DNA of 64,000 nucleotides from Gordionus sp. m RMFG-2023 (lineage: Eukaryota; Nematomorpha; Gordioida; Chordodea; Parachordodidae). The translations under genes were made by a program, and so were the position numbers. Within the stretch, counting starts at the first letter, position 1. Each line of letters starts with the position of its first letter. This document shows, piece after piece, positions 24,756 through 37,989 of the stretch. The notes beneath the pieces were generated by a model. It did not search any database, had not been told where the DNA came from, and saw only the letters and a program-made list of their open reading frames with translations. The stretch spans positions 6,698,846 through 6,762,845 of the forward strand of contig NC_088779.1 in assembly GCF_954871325.1 (NCBI RefSeq). Reading direction: 5' to 3'.

Positions 24756-25623
24756 TTAATCTTCTAATTCACAAAAATGATTATTGGATGATTGTTTAAT
24801 CAAGTTTTTTTATTAAAAAAAATTGTTTTAACTCATTTAGTTTTGCTTTATTTAGTTAAATTCTTCTATGTAACGTCAATCAAAGTCAAACTTTTCATTT
24901 TTAATAAAAAAAAATATATGACACTCTAATTATCAAATGACTATATCATCTTATTAATATTAAAATTTCAATACCTATGTATTAAAACACATCAAAAAAC
25001 ACAATTTGTAAAGATACTCTGAAAAATTGAAACAATTAATAATTATTATAAATTACATTTTGGGATCATTATTTTTATCAACTTATATTTTGCTTTGTAC
25101 AACGATTTATATTTGAAACATAGCTCATTATTGGGTAATAAAAGTGAATTTATAGACTGTTATATCTATAAAAAAATGTGAATTATTTTTTTCTACAACT
25201 GAATAATAAAAACTAAACTGCTAAACGACAAGGGTTTGGTAATAACAAAAAGGAACAATTTTACACACCAATGACTTTTGGCTCATTTTGTGTTTAAAGA
25301 ATTTTTTATAATTTTTTGTAAATAGTGATGTGAGAATCATTTTATAATTTTGTAGTTGGTTGCCAAGGGACCTTGTAAATTAGGAGTGGACATAAATATT
25401 ATTATAAATGAATCGAAAAATTGCATTAATCGTATTTAATTCGAATTTTCGAATCGAGTAAAAATTTTTTGTTTGAAATGTTTTCAGAAGCGCAATAATG
25501 GATTTTTGAATTTGAAACTGGAATTAAAAGTATTGAATAAATATATAAAGTTCCTGTTCTTAGTAGGAACATATTGAATACTGAATATCAATAAATAAGA
25601 ATAATTTGTTTAATTAATGAAAA

Positions 25624-26479
25624 GGGAGACTGGGGTTAGTCAAACCTTTTACAAAATTGGCTATAGCTCCTGGTTTTTTTATTTAGATAATATTAAAAAT
25701 AATATATGATTAGATACCTAAATTTATAATCTATAAAGGTGCCTTGTAAAAAATTTTAAGAATTTAATCATTTTTTTAAAAAAATTTATTTTTTTTAAAA
25801 GTGAAAATTTTTTTCAACAAGCCCCAATAGCGGGGTCAAACCACTTCAAGCTAAACCATTGGTATTTTTAGGCCATAATAAATTAAAATGCATTTTTATT
25901 TTTTAATAATGATATGTATAGAATAATTTTATTGTTTTATTGTTCAAAAATCATTACTTATATATTGAAACTAAATTTTTGTTAATTTAATAAATATTTT
26001 GGACATAAAAAAAGGATCTTAAGTAGAAATTGTGATTTCTTAGCATAAATCAGTCGTGAATTGCCTTTAGATTAAAAAATTTTTTTCCTGATTAACTATT
26101 GAGGTGTATGGTTTAGCAAGCCCCTAGCTCTAAATTGACAATTCAAGAATGAAATAATATCTAAACATAATAAATACTCATAAAATTTTCCCAAATTATG
26201 GAAGATAAACTTTGCTATAAAATTTAATTTACATATAAATGATTGTATATTTTAATAAAAATTAAAATTCTGTCATGTAAAAATCTTTTGAAAATTTCAT
26301 CAAAATTTTATTTCTTAAATAAATTTTTTAATAATTAATTATTTCAAAAGATTTTTGTCTATAGATGTAAACTATTAAAAACTATATTAAGATAAAATTT
26401 TAACCTTTTGGTGTATTTAATTTGAAAATGAGATTAAGTGGTTTGCCAAGCCCCGGGGTTTACCTAACCCCTGTCTCCT
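25624..26479. mobile_element. Non-autonomous DNA transposon with repeated GGGG..AAACC motifs
   Basis: The left end GGAGACTGGGGTTAGTCAAACC (25625) is mirrored by GGTTTACCTAACCCCTGTCTCC at the right end. The same core (GGGG, 3-6 bases, AAACC) recurs inside on both strands near 25832, 26109 and 26435. The roughly 855-bp interior has no coding capacity. The family was not recognised and no target duplication is clear. Confidence 0.7.
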
Positions 26480-29400
26480 CTATTCGTCGAATAATTTTGC
26501 ATTTTTACATTCCTATCCAATATTTTCGCATATAATTCGCTTTAAGATCTACTCTAAAAAGAATTATATATTTGTTAAATGGTAAGGATCTTACCCCACT
26601 TGATTATTTTTTAAAAAAGCCTATTAAATTTTTACTAAGTTTGTTCAGCATTTTCGGGCCGCATTTTACTAAAGACATTTCATCTTAGAATATTTTCTTC
26701 AGACGTTGATTAAGAAATCGCAGTGCGCCTCAACCTGGATTCCAATCCACGTGAGACAGTTTTTTTTTAGTGGGGTATGTATTGCGTTTTGATAAAAATT
26801 CGCTGTTTAGCAATTTACTACCATATTATTATCCCAGGATTTATATAATCACTTAATTGGTTGTTTGACACGTCTATCATCTCATTATAACTAGTTCTAT
26901 ATATCAAAAACGAGAGCACTTTGTTCTTCAAATTTTAGTCACGCTTATCAGGGGGTGCTTGGATTATCAAGATTACACTCTAATATAAAATTATAAATCA
27001 TTTATCTACATAACCAAATTAAGGGACAATTTAAAGAAATAAAGGGATTTTTTTTAATATAATCAATATAATAGTATATATTCATTTTATTATTTTTATT
27101 ATTAGTTTTCTTTAATTTTCAAAAATTTTAATGGCCATTTTATCAAAATAAAAATAAAGGTATGAAAGATGAAAAAAAAAATAATATTAAATTTAATAAA
27201 TGAATTCAAATTCAACAGATGGCTTCCCCCTTTTTTCACATTAATTTTTTTTTTATGATTTTTCTTTAAATATATTTTTACTTGTATAACATCTTTTTAA
27301 TTACTTAGGTAAATATTGATTTGATATGTTCCAATTCGATACGATTATATTTTATTTTAAAAAAATCTCAATTTTGAGTAAAAATTGAAAAATGATTTTT
27401 CTTATAAGAAGCAAATTACTTATAGGTAAGAGTTAAACCGATATCCTCCTTTTTGACGTCGATATCCGACTCGGTGTCCGATAAACAAATTGATGCAAAC
27501 CGACAACCCGTATCACTATTCGATTATTCGTAGTGAATAAGTTACTTATAAATGAAAATATGTAATAATCTTTTTAATATAGATTTGAGGATGGGGGGGG
27601 GGGGGGTTAAGGTAAGCGGTATTCGTGAGAGAATAAGCAGTTGATTGGAGTTGGTCTAACCTTTACGAATGAATAATTTTTTAAATATTGCACTTTTAAT
27701 ATAATTTCTTATTAATAAAATTTTAATCAATTTTTTGAAACAAATTTCGAGTATATTGACAAATCATTATCTTACATTTTAGAATGTATGACTTTTACAT
27801 CAAATATTATGCCCAATTCGAAATTTTAAATTAATTATAGAGCGCTATATTAATATTAGCAGATCTTACCCAGATAATTCTGCTAAGAATGGGTTTAACT
27901 TTCACTAACTGAAAGCTATTTTTAGAAATATCTTGAGTAGAATTCATAAACATAAATCCCCGACAAAAGTTGCCTGGATAGATTTTCTCAGATTGAAAAA
28001 AAAGAAGAAAATTATAATATAATTAATATTGTCAATCGTCTCCTTTTCACTGATGAAATAGCTTTAAGTTTTTAGTATCAGAAATGTCTTCCTCATCCTT
28101 TTTAAAATAAATTGATATCTGTAAAACTTTTTTTCCAAATTTTTTTAAAACAAAAGAAATTTATGGAATGTCCAAGTAAGTAAGAGAGGACATCATGATT
28201 TTTTCCCGAAGATTACATGTTATGTTAGAAAATGGCCTCCCGGTTTAAAGTTTAGTCAACAGATTTAACCCATTAATGTCACTTTCCAATAAATCTTGTC
28301 CCGTTAACTATACACGTAAATTATTAAAATCAACTTCAGATGTGCTCAAATGATTTGGCCTTTTTAAAGCAAAATTTGAGAGACTCAATGTTTAAAACAT
28401 TAGCTTCCCCCCTCCCCCACTTCCCCTGGAAGGATTTATTCAAGGACCATTAGAGGAGAATACAGAACAAAGAATGATTTTTAAAATTGAGTTTATGGTG
28501 GATATTGAACCGAATAAATTGTACAAGAAAAATATTTTTTTATTTAAATTTGAAATGATACTATGCGAATTTATAATAACAAGAACAGATGCCAATAAAT
28601 CTCATGCTCCAAAGACAAATAAAAAAATATATAATTTTTTTTAAAATATATATCATTAATATAAATATTGGAATGAGGTAAACTGTTAAGAAATTGAGCA
28701 CTTAGGTCAAGTGTCAATTAAAAAATGAGATGCATATAAATTCAATTTAAGGCTTCATTCATATCTGGACTATTTATAATTTTAAATGATTTTAAAATCG
28801 TCTTTTACCGAACCATAATTAAAAACTTCAAATTGGATTTCTGTAGAAGTAGATAAGCGTCAGTCCTGTCTTATCTTTTATTTTTTAAGAAATGGGAAGC
28901 ATCTCGATAACGCTATAGCTCAGGGACAGACATTCAGTGCAAAAAAGTTAGTAAATACTTCGATTTTATGTATATAATCATGTATATATGTTATATTAAA
29001 TTATAAATGTATTAACAATAACAAATTTAAATCGTGTAAACTTAGAAAATGTGGTCAAATTAAGAAATTACGAGATTTTCTGTAAATAGTATTTTCGGCA
29101 TATTATATACATTAGAGTTATTAGAAACGGGGGCACATCAGACCTAATTTTGTAAAAAACCCTCATTATTTATCGAGAAGTTTTGATGAGTAAATCTTTG
29201 TATAGTCAGATAACTTCTCTACCAAGTATTTATGTTAATTCTTAGAAATAATCTAAATATTTGAAAATATTTAAAAATTTCAAGTTAAAAAATAAGCATG
29301 ATAAATTAAACATTACAGGGTACACGGGACATATTACTTTCTAGTTGCTATAATTTATAATTGACGATCCGATCCTTCTTTATATTTACAAATATAATAT

Positions 29401-30199
29401 TATATTATAATATTAGTTATGAGCTGATACTAAAATAAATAATAAAATGAAATATATTTAATCCTTGGCTGATTTTATTTGCTTCATAACTTAATTTAAC
29501 CCTTTTATTTCATATGTTAGCACCAATAGAAACTACTTAGAAATAATGATTTAATTGACATATATAGCCATGTACATATGCCTGATATGACTCCTCCCCT
29601 CTTACTTTGGCAAACAATGAAACTAAAAAATTCCAAATAGGGAATTCTTATAGTATCAAATCCATATAGATGATATAATAGGGTTTAGGCTTTCAAAGAT
29701 TAATATTTACCAAAAAGTAAAAAATAAATTTAGTTAATTTAATATATACTGAGTTGATTTAGGAGAAATATTTTCTCGTGCATAGGGCTATTCCATAAAT
29801 AGCGACATAAGATTTATTTTTAAAGACTTTAGACTTTGCAATTTTTAATTTACGAGATTGTGCCACGTGACCCTGGCAACGATGTGCCCCGCCCCCCCCC
29901 TCTCTATACTGAATATAGAAAAAGAGTTCTAGTGGCATCGTTAGCTTTTTGGAGAAAAAAATAAATTCTTCCATCAAAAAATGGAAGCAAATACTCTCCA
30001 AAATTTACAAGAACCTTTAGTCACCCCCTCCCACCTCCTCACCTCTAAAGCATGCTAGATGAAAATAATAAATTGTAAAGTATATGTGCCTATATTAAAG
30101 TGTTTAAATATTCGATAAAAAAAACAAGAAAGAAGTTGATATTAAACTGCGCTCATCAGGTCCCAATTTATGTATATTTTTCTTTAGAGTCTTGCGAAG
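26480..30199. other. AT-rich intergenic DNA with scattered transposon ends
   Basis: No gene recognised. A G-run of about 15 lies near 27592-27606. At 29786 GGGCTATTCCATAAATAGCG resembles the end of TA-flanked MITEs, followed by GTGCCACGTGACC and a C-run, but no opposite end was found. Confidence 0.35.
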
Positions 30200-30207
30200 G
30201 TGAAACT

Positions 30208-30433
30208 TAGTTGTTGAAAAGGCTCGATTTGGGTAGATTTTTAAAAAACAGTCCGATTAAGATTTTAGTCAAAATAATATCATGTAAGCTCAAAGATTTT
30301 TCTCATAGATCTCAGAAAGTTTGACCTCTATATTTTCCAAATCTCTAGGCTTACATAATGTTATTTTGGCTTAGTAGATCTTAATCGGCCCGTTTTTAAA
30401 AATCCCCCAAATTCGGGCATTTTAACAACACTA
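30208..30433. mobile_element. hAT-type MITE, TAGTGTTGTTAAA family
   Basis: Nearly the whole 226 bp is two inverted arms of about 95 bp: TAGTTGTTGAAAAGGCTCGA on the left and, reversed, TAGTGTTGTTAAAATGCCCG on the right, both continuing through CCGATTAAGAT. The flanks GTGAAACT (30200-30207) and GTTAAACT (30434-30441) match at 7 of 8 positions, as expected for an old hAT target duplication. Confidence 0.85.
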
Positions 30434-31109
30434 GTTAAACTTTACCAGTCTAGATTTAGATTATTTTACAGCTCGATCTTAATTTTTAAAGATTTTAAAT
30501 AATTTTAAAAATAAAATAAAACAATAATAGTATGAGACTGATTTTTGCAAATTATATAAATATTTTGAGGTCTGGCCAGAGTTTAATTTTTTTTCTTCAA
30601 TTTTTATAACCCGGCCGGATTTTTAATCTGAGATTATTTACCACCGGTTTTTGATAAGGATCCGCAACTGAAAGTCGCTGCCTTTTAATATATTTTTTTT
30701 TACTTAAAAAAAGAGACAAAATATTCAAAATTGCCACAAATCGTTATTTTACACTTTATAAGAACAAAAAATTTTTTATTATTATATTAATATAGTTATA
30801 TTTATATCGTAATAAATTAGATGCAAATTTTGCACAAATAAATATTACCCTTCCTTCTCATAATTTTTTATTTAAAAAAATTTTATTAAAATTTTTTTTT
30901 GTAGGTAATTGGATATATGTTGGAAAAAATTTTTAAAACAAGGTTTAGGATTACATTAATTTTTTTCAGAGAGATCATTTAAATTATTCGGCAATATTAG
31001 ATATTTAAATTTTAATCGCATAAATGGCATAGAAATAATTAAAAAATTTTTGTAAAAAAAAAAGATTCATGCATGATTGTTGGATTCTAAAAATTCTCTC
31101 TAAGAAGCA

Positions 31110-31556
31110 ATGGATAATATCAATACACCTTTGCTCCTGAATCAATCTAAATCGAAGCCAATTAATAATAACAGGATTAATACTATGAACAATGCGATTC
31201 CCGCCAAATCTATTCTAGGAACATCGTATCAAGGCTATCTTGATTATTCGGTAAATCCCGTTCAAAACGATTCTTCAATTCGGAGAAACATACTGGAATA
31301 TTCATTGGGAGACACCTATGTCGTGATAGCGTGTTTGACCAGAGAAGAAAAAAGGAGAAAACGCAGAGCCACCCTGAAATACAAGATGGCGCACGCAAAG
31401 CGTGAGCGTTTGAGAGTTGAATCCTTCAATTCGGCTTTCGTTAGGCTCAAAAAATTGTTACCCATCCTTCCCCCCGATAAAAAATTATCAAAGATAGAGA
31501 TCCTGAGGCTCGCGATTACGTACATTTATTATTTGAGGGATATTTTGAAGTGTTGA
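31110..31556 (+). CDS. NHLH: NHLH1/2 (HEN)-type basic helix-loop-helix transcription factor
   Basis: A single-exon 148-residue protein. Residues 77-80 (TREE) and the basic region from residue 81 (KRRKRRATLKYK) are followed by HAKRERLRVESFN, helix 1, the loop LPPDKKLSKIEILRLA and helix 2, ending eight residues later. NHLH1 and NHLH2 end the same way, just after helix 2, and share the LSREEKRRRRRAT lead-in and the LLPTLPPDKKLSKIEILRLA block, so the assignment is firm. Family members are nuclear and bind E-boxes as dimers with E proteins in developing neurons. The ER.R residues that contact the E-box are present. The start is supported by an in-frame TAA three codons upstream. The N-terminal 75 residues are Asn/Ser-rich and not conserved. 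No other gene is close. Confidence 0.93.
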   Translation: MDNINTPLLLNQSKSKPINNNRINTMNNAIPAKSILGTSYQGYLDYSVNPVQNDSSIRRNILEYSLGDTYVVIACLTREEKRRKRRATLKYKMAHAKRERLRVESFNSAFVRLKKLLPILPPDKKLSKIEILRLAITYIYYLRDILKC

Positions 31557-34129
31557 GTCTATTTATCAGGGCATTAAAGCAATTAGTTATAATATGAAAT
31601 ATAATTATTCAGTCTTATGATATAACCTCGTTAGCCTGTACTTGATGGGGACAGAAAATTAGTTAACTTATGATAGAATGCTATCATACGATACAATATA
31701 ATTTTTAAAACTAATGAAATAACATAATTTTAGTGCTACAAAACTAAATCAATGATGAGATGATTATTCACCGAAGAAATATTTTATAAAATTTTTTTTT
31801 TTTTATAAATTTTGTAAAAAAAAAAGATAATTAAAAAGTTCACTTATATCTATTGATATAATTATGAAAATAACCTTATTGAAATTTGGTTGATAAAAGT
31901 TCAATTTATAGTTTATACCTTATCAGCATTAACCATAAAGAGGTATGGCTATGTCTTTAAAATTATATAATATCATGCTTTCCAAATGATCTATCCTTGA
32001 AATTAATCCTAATTCAATTAGATTATTTTTTAAACAAGGGGAGAGGATAACTAATTTTTACAACTAAATTTATATCTTTTTAATTTTTATAAAAAATGAT
32101 TATTTTATTATCGCATATTAAGTATACCTAAACTAAACATTGTAAAATTTTTGAAAAAGTCTAAAATGATTGTAAAATTTGTAAATCAGCAATTTGAATA
32201 ATTGAGAATAATCAATTAATAATTTATAAACCTAATTTATATACCGAAGACAGAACATTGATTTTAGAAAGGTTAAGACTAAGCCTACTATAAAATTTTA
32301 TACAATTTTAATTTTTTTAAAGAATATAATGTTTTATGTCAGAAATTTATATATTGTTTTCTTCGCTTTGTCAATGTAGTTTTTTTTATGTAATATTTTG
32401 TTATATCATAGTATAGATCTTATGACACTATTTAATAAAATGACACGCTTTTAACTCCTACGTTGTTATATTATAGTATGTCTTTTGTCCAAGATCATTC
32501 AATTCTTTTTTGAATTTCTCATTATTTTCATAATAAGCTGGATGATTAACCGTTTTATTTCTTATAGATAAAAGATGTATCATTAATAAGTGACCATATA
32601 ACTCTAGTTTGCATTATTTTTGATAGACTTGTCATGACGAGTATAACACATTATCATGTTATACAATCAAAAAATAAATATTGTTATAATATATTAATTT
32701 TTCCTACTTAAATATAATTAATATCAGAGGTGTATGAAACCAGGTTTTTCCCACACACTGCCAAATTCAGTGTTTTTGTGTCAGTTGAGCAATCTAGTAG
32801 GAATCATTAATTTACAATGTCTTTCATATTTTAAAGTAACATAATGAGTTAGATATTAATTCTTAGAATGTAATAAGTCAAGTGTAAGATGGTGCAAATG
32901 TCATGTCTGGCCGAAATGGAGGAGTACAAACCCTGCTTCAAAGAATATTAATAAAAATGTGCCTTGGTATAATAATATTGTATTTTTTTTAATTTAACTA
33001 ATGTATTGTATAATTTTTTTAAGCTTTTTAACGTATCCTGAAAATATACAGGCCATACTCTTAAAATACTTCTAGACTAGAGGTTTACTGGTCATATAGA
33101 AACATCTCGTGTTATTTATGAAAATTGTGACTATTGGTGAAGTATTATTTTAACTCTTCTAAAAAAACTTTTAACTCAGAGGTATCCTCTCATGATTCAT
33201 ACGAATCATCTGGTCTTTTATCTCAATGCGTTAGTATAAATTTAATAATATTTACCATTATGATTTATGAATTAATAACAATAGATCGACTAAATAAGCA
33301 TCTACTGTCATTAGGTATAAAGTGGAAGCTAAAAATTGTATTAATTGCACAATTAATATATTAAAAAATAAAAAAGTGATAATTCTTATGATTTGATAAG
33401 AATTATGCCTGAAAAACTTTCAATATTTTATCTCATCCCTCAAAAATCTTTAAGGGTTGTTAAAAAGCCTACAAATCTTTAAAATTCTTTAGTAGATGTC
33501 AAATAGCAATTTGGTTATAAAAAGGGCTCCAAGTAAAGTTCTTTAAAAAATAATTACTATAAAATTTTTGTTAATCATTTCTACATAAAATAATTATAAT
33601 CATCTATCATGTTATATTGTCCCCCCTTAACCATAATTATTTATCAGATAAAAGTCCCATTAGAATCATTATTACTTATACATCTTTGAAATAGCAAAAG
33701 AATTATTAACTGCAGAAATTAAAGACACACAAATTTAAATAATATTATATGTATAAAAAAATACTATCTTGCATTTAAAGAATAGTATTATCATTGGGGT
33801 ATCAACGTCTTCTTATGAGCCCCCATTCTCTACACTAAACAGAGGTCTATAGAGCACTAGAGAATATGAAAGATCAATGTCAAAATTTAGTATTTTAATG
33901 GCTTATGAAAAAAAAACACAGAATGGAATTTAATTCATTTATGCTAACATTTTAAAATAAAAAGTGTCGAGTATTATTTTGTATTCATAGTTTAATTTTA
34001 AAATTTTTAATAAAAATAAGTAAAAAAAATTTATATGAATGCCTAACTATTTGTTTTATCTCAAAAAAATATTCTCCCCCTAAGTAAGTAGTGAGTCCCC
34101 CAGAAAATAATTCCCGACTTCGGCTCTGC
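31557..34129. other. Downstream intergenic region, no gene recognised
   Basis: AT-rich. A 76-codon frame at 33134-33364 begins with a polar stretch, YYFNSSKKTFNSEVSSHDS, and then turns hydrophobic; it has no recognisable family and no matching partner exons. GGGTTGTTAAAAAGCC near 33454 resembles one end of the GTTGTTAA MITE family, without a partner. Confidence 0.35.
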
Positions 34130-34605
34130 AGTTAACTTAACAAACCCGTTTAAACAACGCCAATAAACTGAGCCCAACCTAATCCACCTAAATCAAGCCG
34201 GAAAAAGACTACGCAATGCCAAATGGTCAACTAACTCTGAACGGATTTAAGATGAGAATATCAATATGATAAGTCATTCCAAGCAGAACTGAGCCGACCA
34301 AGCAAAATTAAACCAAACCGGGATGATCAAGCAAAACTAAACCGAACCAAAATGATCAGGCTAGAACAAACGTATCAAAGCAATCCATACTAAGCCCATC
34401 CAAATTTAACCATCAAAAAGCTTAGCTATGCCAACCCAAATTAAGTGATCAAGCAAAATCGAGTCTATTAAGCCATACGTGAAATTGTAAACATCAAGCC
34501 ATAACTAACTAGGGCTACCAACCTAATACTCTTCTTACTCTCAATATTTTACTGAACCTAAACCTGAACCCTTTTTTAAAATTTAGAGTTCAGGGTTCAA
34601 TAAAT
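34130..34605. repeat. Degenerate CAAGC/AAACC array plus GAACC block, locus 2
   Basis: Two adjacent 29-bp units (34299-34327 and 34328-34356) share CAAGCAAAA(C/T)TAAACC and end in ATGAT. Looser copies of CAAGCC and AAGCC spread through 34180-34500. A GAACC/GGTTC block follows at 34550-34600. The composition and components match 16984-17395. Confidence 0.7.
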
Positions 34606-34828
34606 TTGTTTTAAATATTTATTTATTTAAAAAATATATTTAAAATAACATATATAAAATGTATATATAAAAAAAACATGCAAATTATTTAAAAGATATA
34701 TAACACATTTTTTTTATTTTTAATTTAAAAACATTTTTTGGTGAAATTATTTTGCGTGGAATCTTTTTTATTCTATTTTAGTACTCTATTTTATGTATGT
34801 AACATTTTTAAAAATAATAGTTAATATT

Positions 34829-36050
34829 GGTTCCACGTCAATTCGGCGCGGAAAATTAGGCGCAGCGTCAATTCGGCCATGCGACAATTTAGCGGGGCGA
34901 CAATTTAGCGCGTATCTATTACGGTTGCAATTTATTATAAATTACTTAGTATAAAAATTTAAGGATGATTAAATAGAAGTCATTTTGAATGCTGGTATTA
35001 TTAATTATTTCTTCATATTTATTTTTACAAAAATCTCAATTTTATTTACTAAATGTGTAATATCGAAAAAAATTACTAATATTTATACCTATTTCTTTAA
35101 TGGACCAATTTACCACATTATAAAGTATGTTGATTAGTAGCCAATATTATGTAAGTCTGGAGATTTTGCGCATAGAAGGAAGAAAGAAAAAGAAAGATTT
35201 GACTACTATTTCTAATCTTATATATTATTTTGGCAACAATCTTAATCAACTGTTTTTAAAAATAGACCCAAAATACCCCCTTGATAAGTACTATAATGTT
35301 AAATCTTAAATCCCCTTTTCACGCCTAATTTTAGACAATAAAAAAAAAATTATAAAAGTTTAAAAAAATAATATAACCCCCTGATAAGTAATGTGCCCAA
35401 AATCTCGGCTTACATAACATTGGCTACTAATCAACATACCTTATGTGATAAATTGGTCAACAAAGAAATAGGTATAAATATTGATTGTAAATTTTTTTTG
35501 ATAATACACATTTAATTTTTGATTAATATAATAGAAAAAATTAGCCTAAGCATAATATTTTTTTAAAAGGATTAATAGAATTTAAGGATTTTTAATTAAT
35601 CTAAAAAGTGAGTCAGTCTTAATTTGATTTTTTTTGGAACCATGGCTGGGTCTATTTTTAAAATTCCAGCTAAAATAATATGTAAGATTCGAGATAGAGG
35701 TCCAAACCTTTCTTTTTCTTTTTCTTCTATGCCCAAAATCTCGGCTTACATTGGCTACTAATCAATATACCTTATGTGGTAAATTGGTCAACCAATGAAA
35801 TAGGTATAAATATTGGTTGTTAATATTTTTTTGATATTACACATTTAGTAAATAAAATTGAGATTTTTGTAAAAATAAATATGAAGAAATAATTAATAGG
35901 ACCAACATTCAAAATGATTTCTATTTAATCATCTTTATTTTTTTATACTAAGTAATATATAATCAATTGCAACTGTAATAGATACGCGCTGAATTGTCGC
36001 CGCGCCAAATTTTCCGCGCCGAATTTTCCGCGCCGAATTGACGTGATACC
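34829..36050. mobile_element. Foldback element with arms of about 430 bp
   Basis: The left arm from GGTTCCACGTCAATTCGGCG (34829-about 35280) is the inverse of about 35620-36050, which ends CGCCGAATTGACGTGATACC. The outer 60 bp carry repeated GGCGCGACAATTTAGCGC-like units on both sides. A second inverted copy of the arm's inner part lies at about 35385-35525, so one arm has been partly duplicated. The centre holds no protein. The flanks ATAGTTAATATT and ATAGTCTATAATATT are similar but not a clean duplication. Confidence 0.85.
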
Positions 36051-36587
36051 ATAGTCTATAATATTAATATTTACATTTTACATAAAAAATGAACAAATAA
36101 ATTAATGAAATAGTTGATATAAAAATTTATATTTTGCCCCAAATTCTGTAAAATGAAGGATATTTTCAAGTTAAAATCGGTGTCCGCAATTCCTGTATCA
36201 TTAAATTAAAGGAGAATAATCCTTCTTTCGTTGGTTAAAAGTTTTAAGTCTAAATTTGGTATAATTAATCAGATAATATAGAATCTAACCAGTCAATTAC
36301 CTGTAAGTGTAAGATGGGACAAGATTCGTTTATGCGATACTAAAGTTGAGTTAGAACACGCATGCTAAGCATAGGGTTTTTTATAAAAAGTACTGAGAAA
36401 TGTTGGTTCATTTTATATTAAATATCGCTTGAAATGTTAATGCTATGAAAAAAAATTATCACAATTTGTTTTCTATTCCCTTAAATTGCAAATATATTAC
36501 ATAAAAATAAAATTTTAAATTATTAAAAAATAATAATCAAAAACGGATTTGAACCATTTTTCTAAGCCCTATATATACCTGTGAGTT

Positions 36588-36905
36588 GCAATTTAAAATG
36601 CTATATTTTTAGTTTATTTGGGTTAAGGGTAAAATTTAAAAAAAAAAAATAATTTTAATACTAAATCTAGTCCGAATTTATATATTTTAAAGTCACTATA
36701 TTAAAGTTTTAAAAAAGTTTATTATAAAAAAAATAATTAAAATTTGTCTATATTATCTAAGCGAAATTTATATACTTATGAGTTTAATTTAAAATAATCT
36801 ATTTTTAGTTGTGGGTTTTAAGGTAAATAAATTACAAAATAAATTATTATAAAATTAAATATAGTTCATATTTAGATATGTTAAGTTACTTCCAATTATA
36901 AGGTA
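36588..36905. repeat. Old two-copy tandem repeat, period about 195 bp
   Basis: TGAGTTGCAATTTAAAATGC (36581) and its following 100 bp are echoed at 36780 by TGAGTTTAATTTAAAATAAT and its following sequence, including TTTTTAGTT, GGGTT and TATAT(T)TTT blocks. The copies are strongly diverged. Confidence 0.5.
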
Positions 36906-37980
36906 CAAATTACAAGGTCAAATTTTTAATAACGATTTTTTTAATTATAAATTTAGTACATTATAAATGTGTTAGATTGGTAGTCGCGATCTTATCTGGT
37001 CCATGAGGTTTGAACAGAACGGATTATTTTTGGAAATATTTTACAATCATTTTTTGAGGGAAGGAGGGGAAAAGGTGTTTGACATAATCGCCCCAGAAAA
37101 TAATTTCCTAGAAAAAAAATCTCCTGGACAAATTTTCTTCAATTTTTTAGCAAAATATTTAAGAAATTTTATACATTTCAATATTTCTTGTAAGATTTAA
37201 AATTAATACTTCCGTTTCTATTAACTAAATGGTATAAGAAAATTTATCATTTGCATATATTTATCACCTGAGAATGAACTCAATTAAGATGACTTAGCAA
37301 ATTCAAATAAGACAACTAATATGATTTCGATGAGGATGAAACCAAATTTATTTTAAATTCGAGTCCACGTACTCAGCTTTCAAAATCTAATCTCATAAGA
37401 TTTCTGATTATAAAGATTATATTTGGCCTTAACATGGATATAGATGATAAATCTACATATAATATGTTTAAGGAATTTATATATCATAGGTTTATAAAAT
37501 CCTTATTCTAGCAAACTAATAGAGCTGTAGATGAACGTGACTATCAAGGAATTATTTTCATATACATAGTTTATTCTATTTTAAATATTGGATATACATA
37601 ATTTGTAGAGGTTTTCCTCTTTATGAGGGGATTGATTTAATAAACAAGAGTTACATGATTTTTTTATAAAAATGTTGAGGTATCCTTTAGTAATATTTTT
37701 TTGTTGTTGTACACATGGTTTGGCAGTATTTAAAATACTTGTATCTGTTTGAACATTAAAATATATCGTGTGTTTTTATCCAAACAAGTATAGGTATCTT
37801 ATTTAATATGCAAAAGATAATAAGGTTACTTTAAATTTGTCTAAAGGAAAAGCATTTTTGGAGATATTTAAAAGGAAAGATAGGAAATTTGAGTATTGAA
37901 TATTGTCGTCTGTTACATTTTTATTAAAAGCAATTTTTAATACTTAAGCCTGGCCTATATCTCTTAAACTTTTAATTAGT
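36906..37980. other. AT-rich intergenic DNA, no gene seen
   Basis: A 65-codon plus-strand frame at 37003-37200 has no recognisable content and includes a G-rich transposon-like patch. Nothing else was found before the retroelement begins. Confidence 0.35.
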
Positions 37981-37989
37981 TTTATTTCT

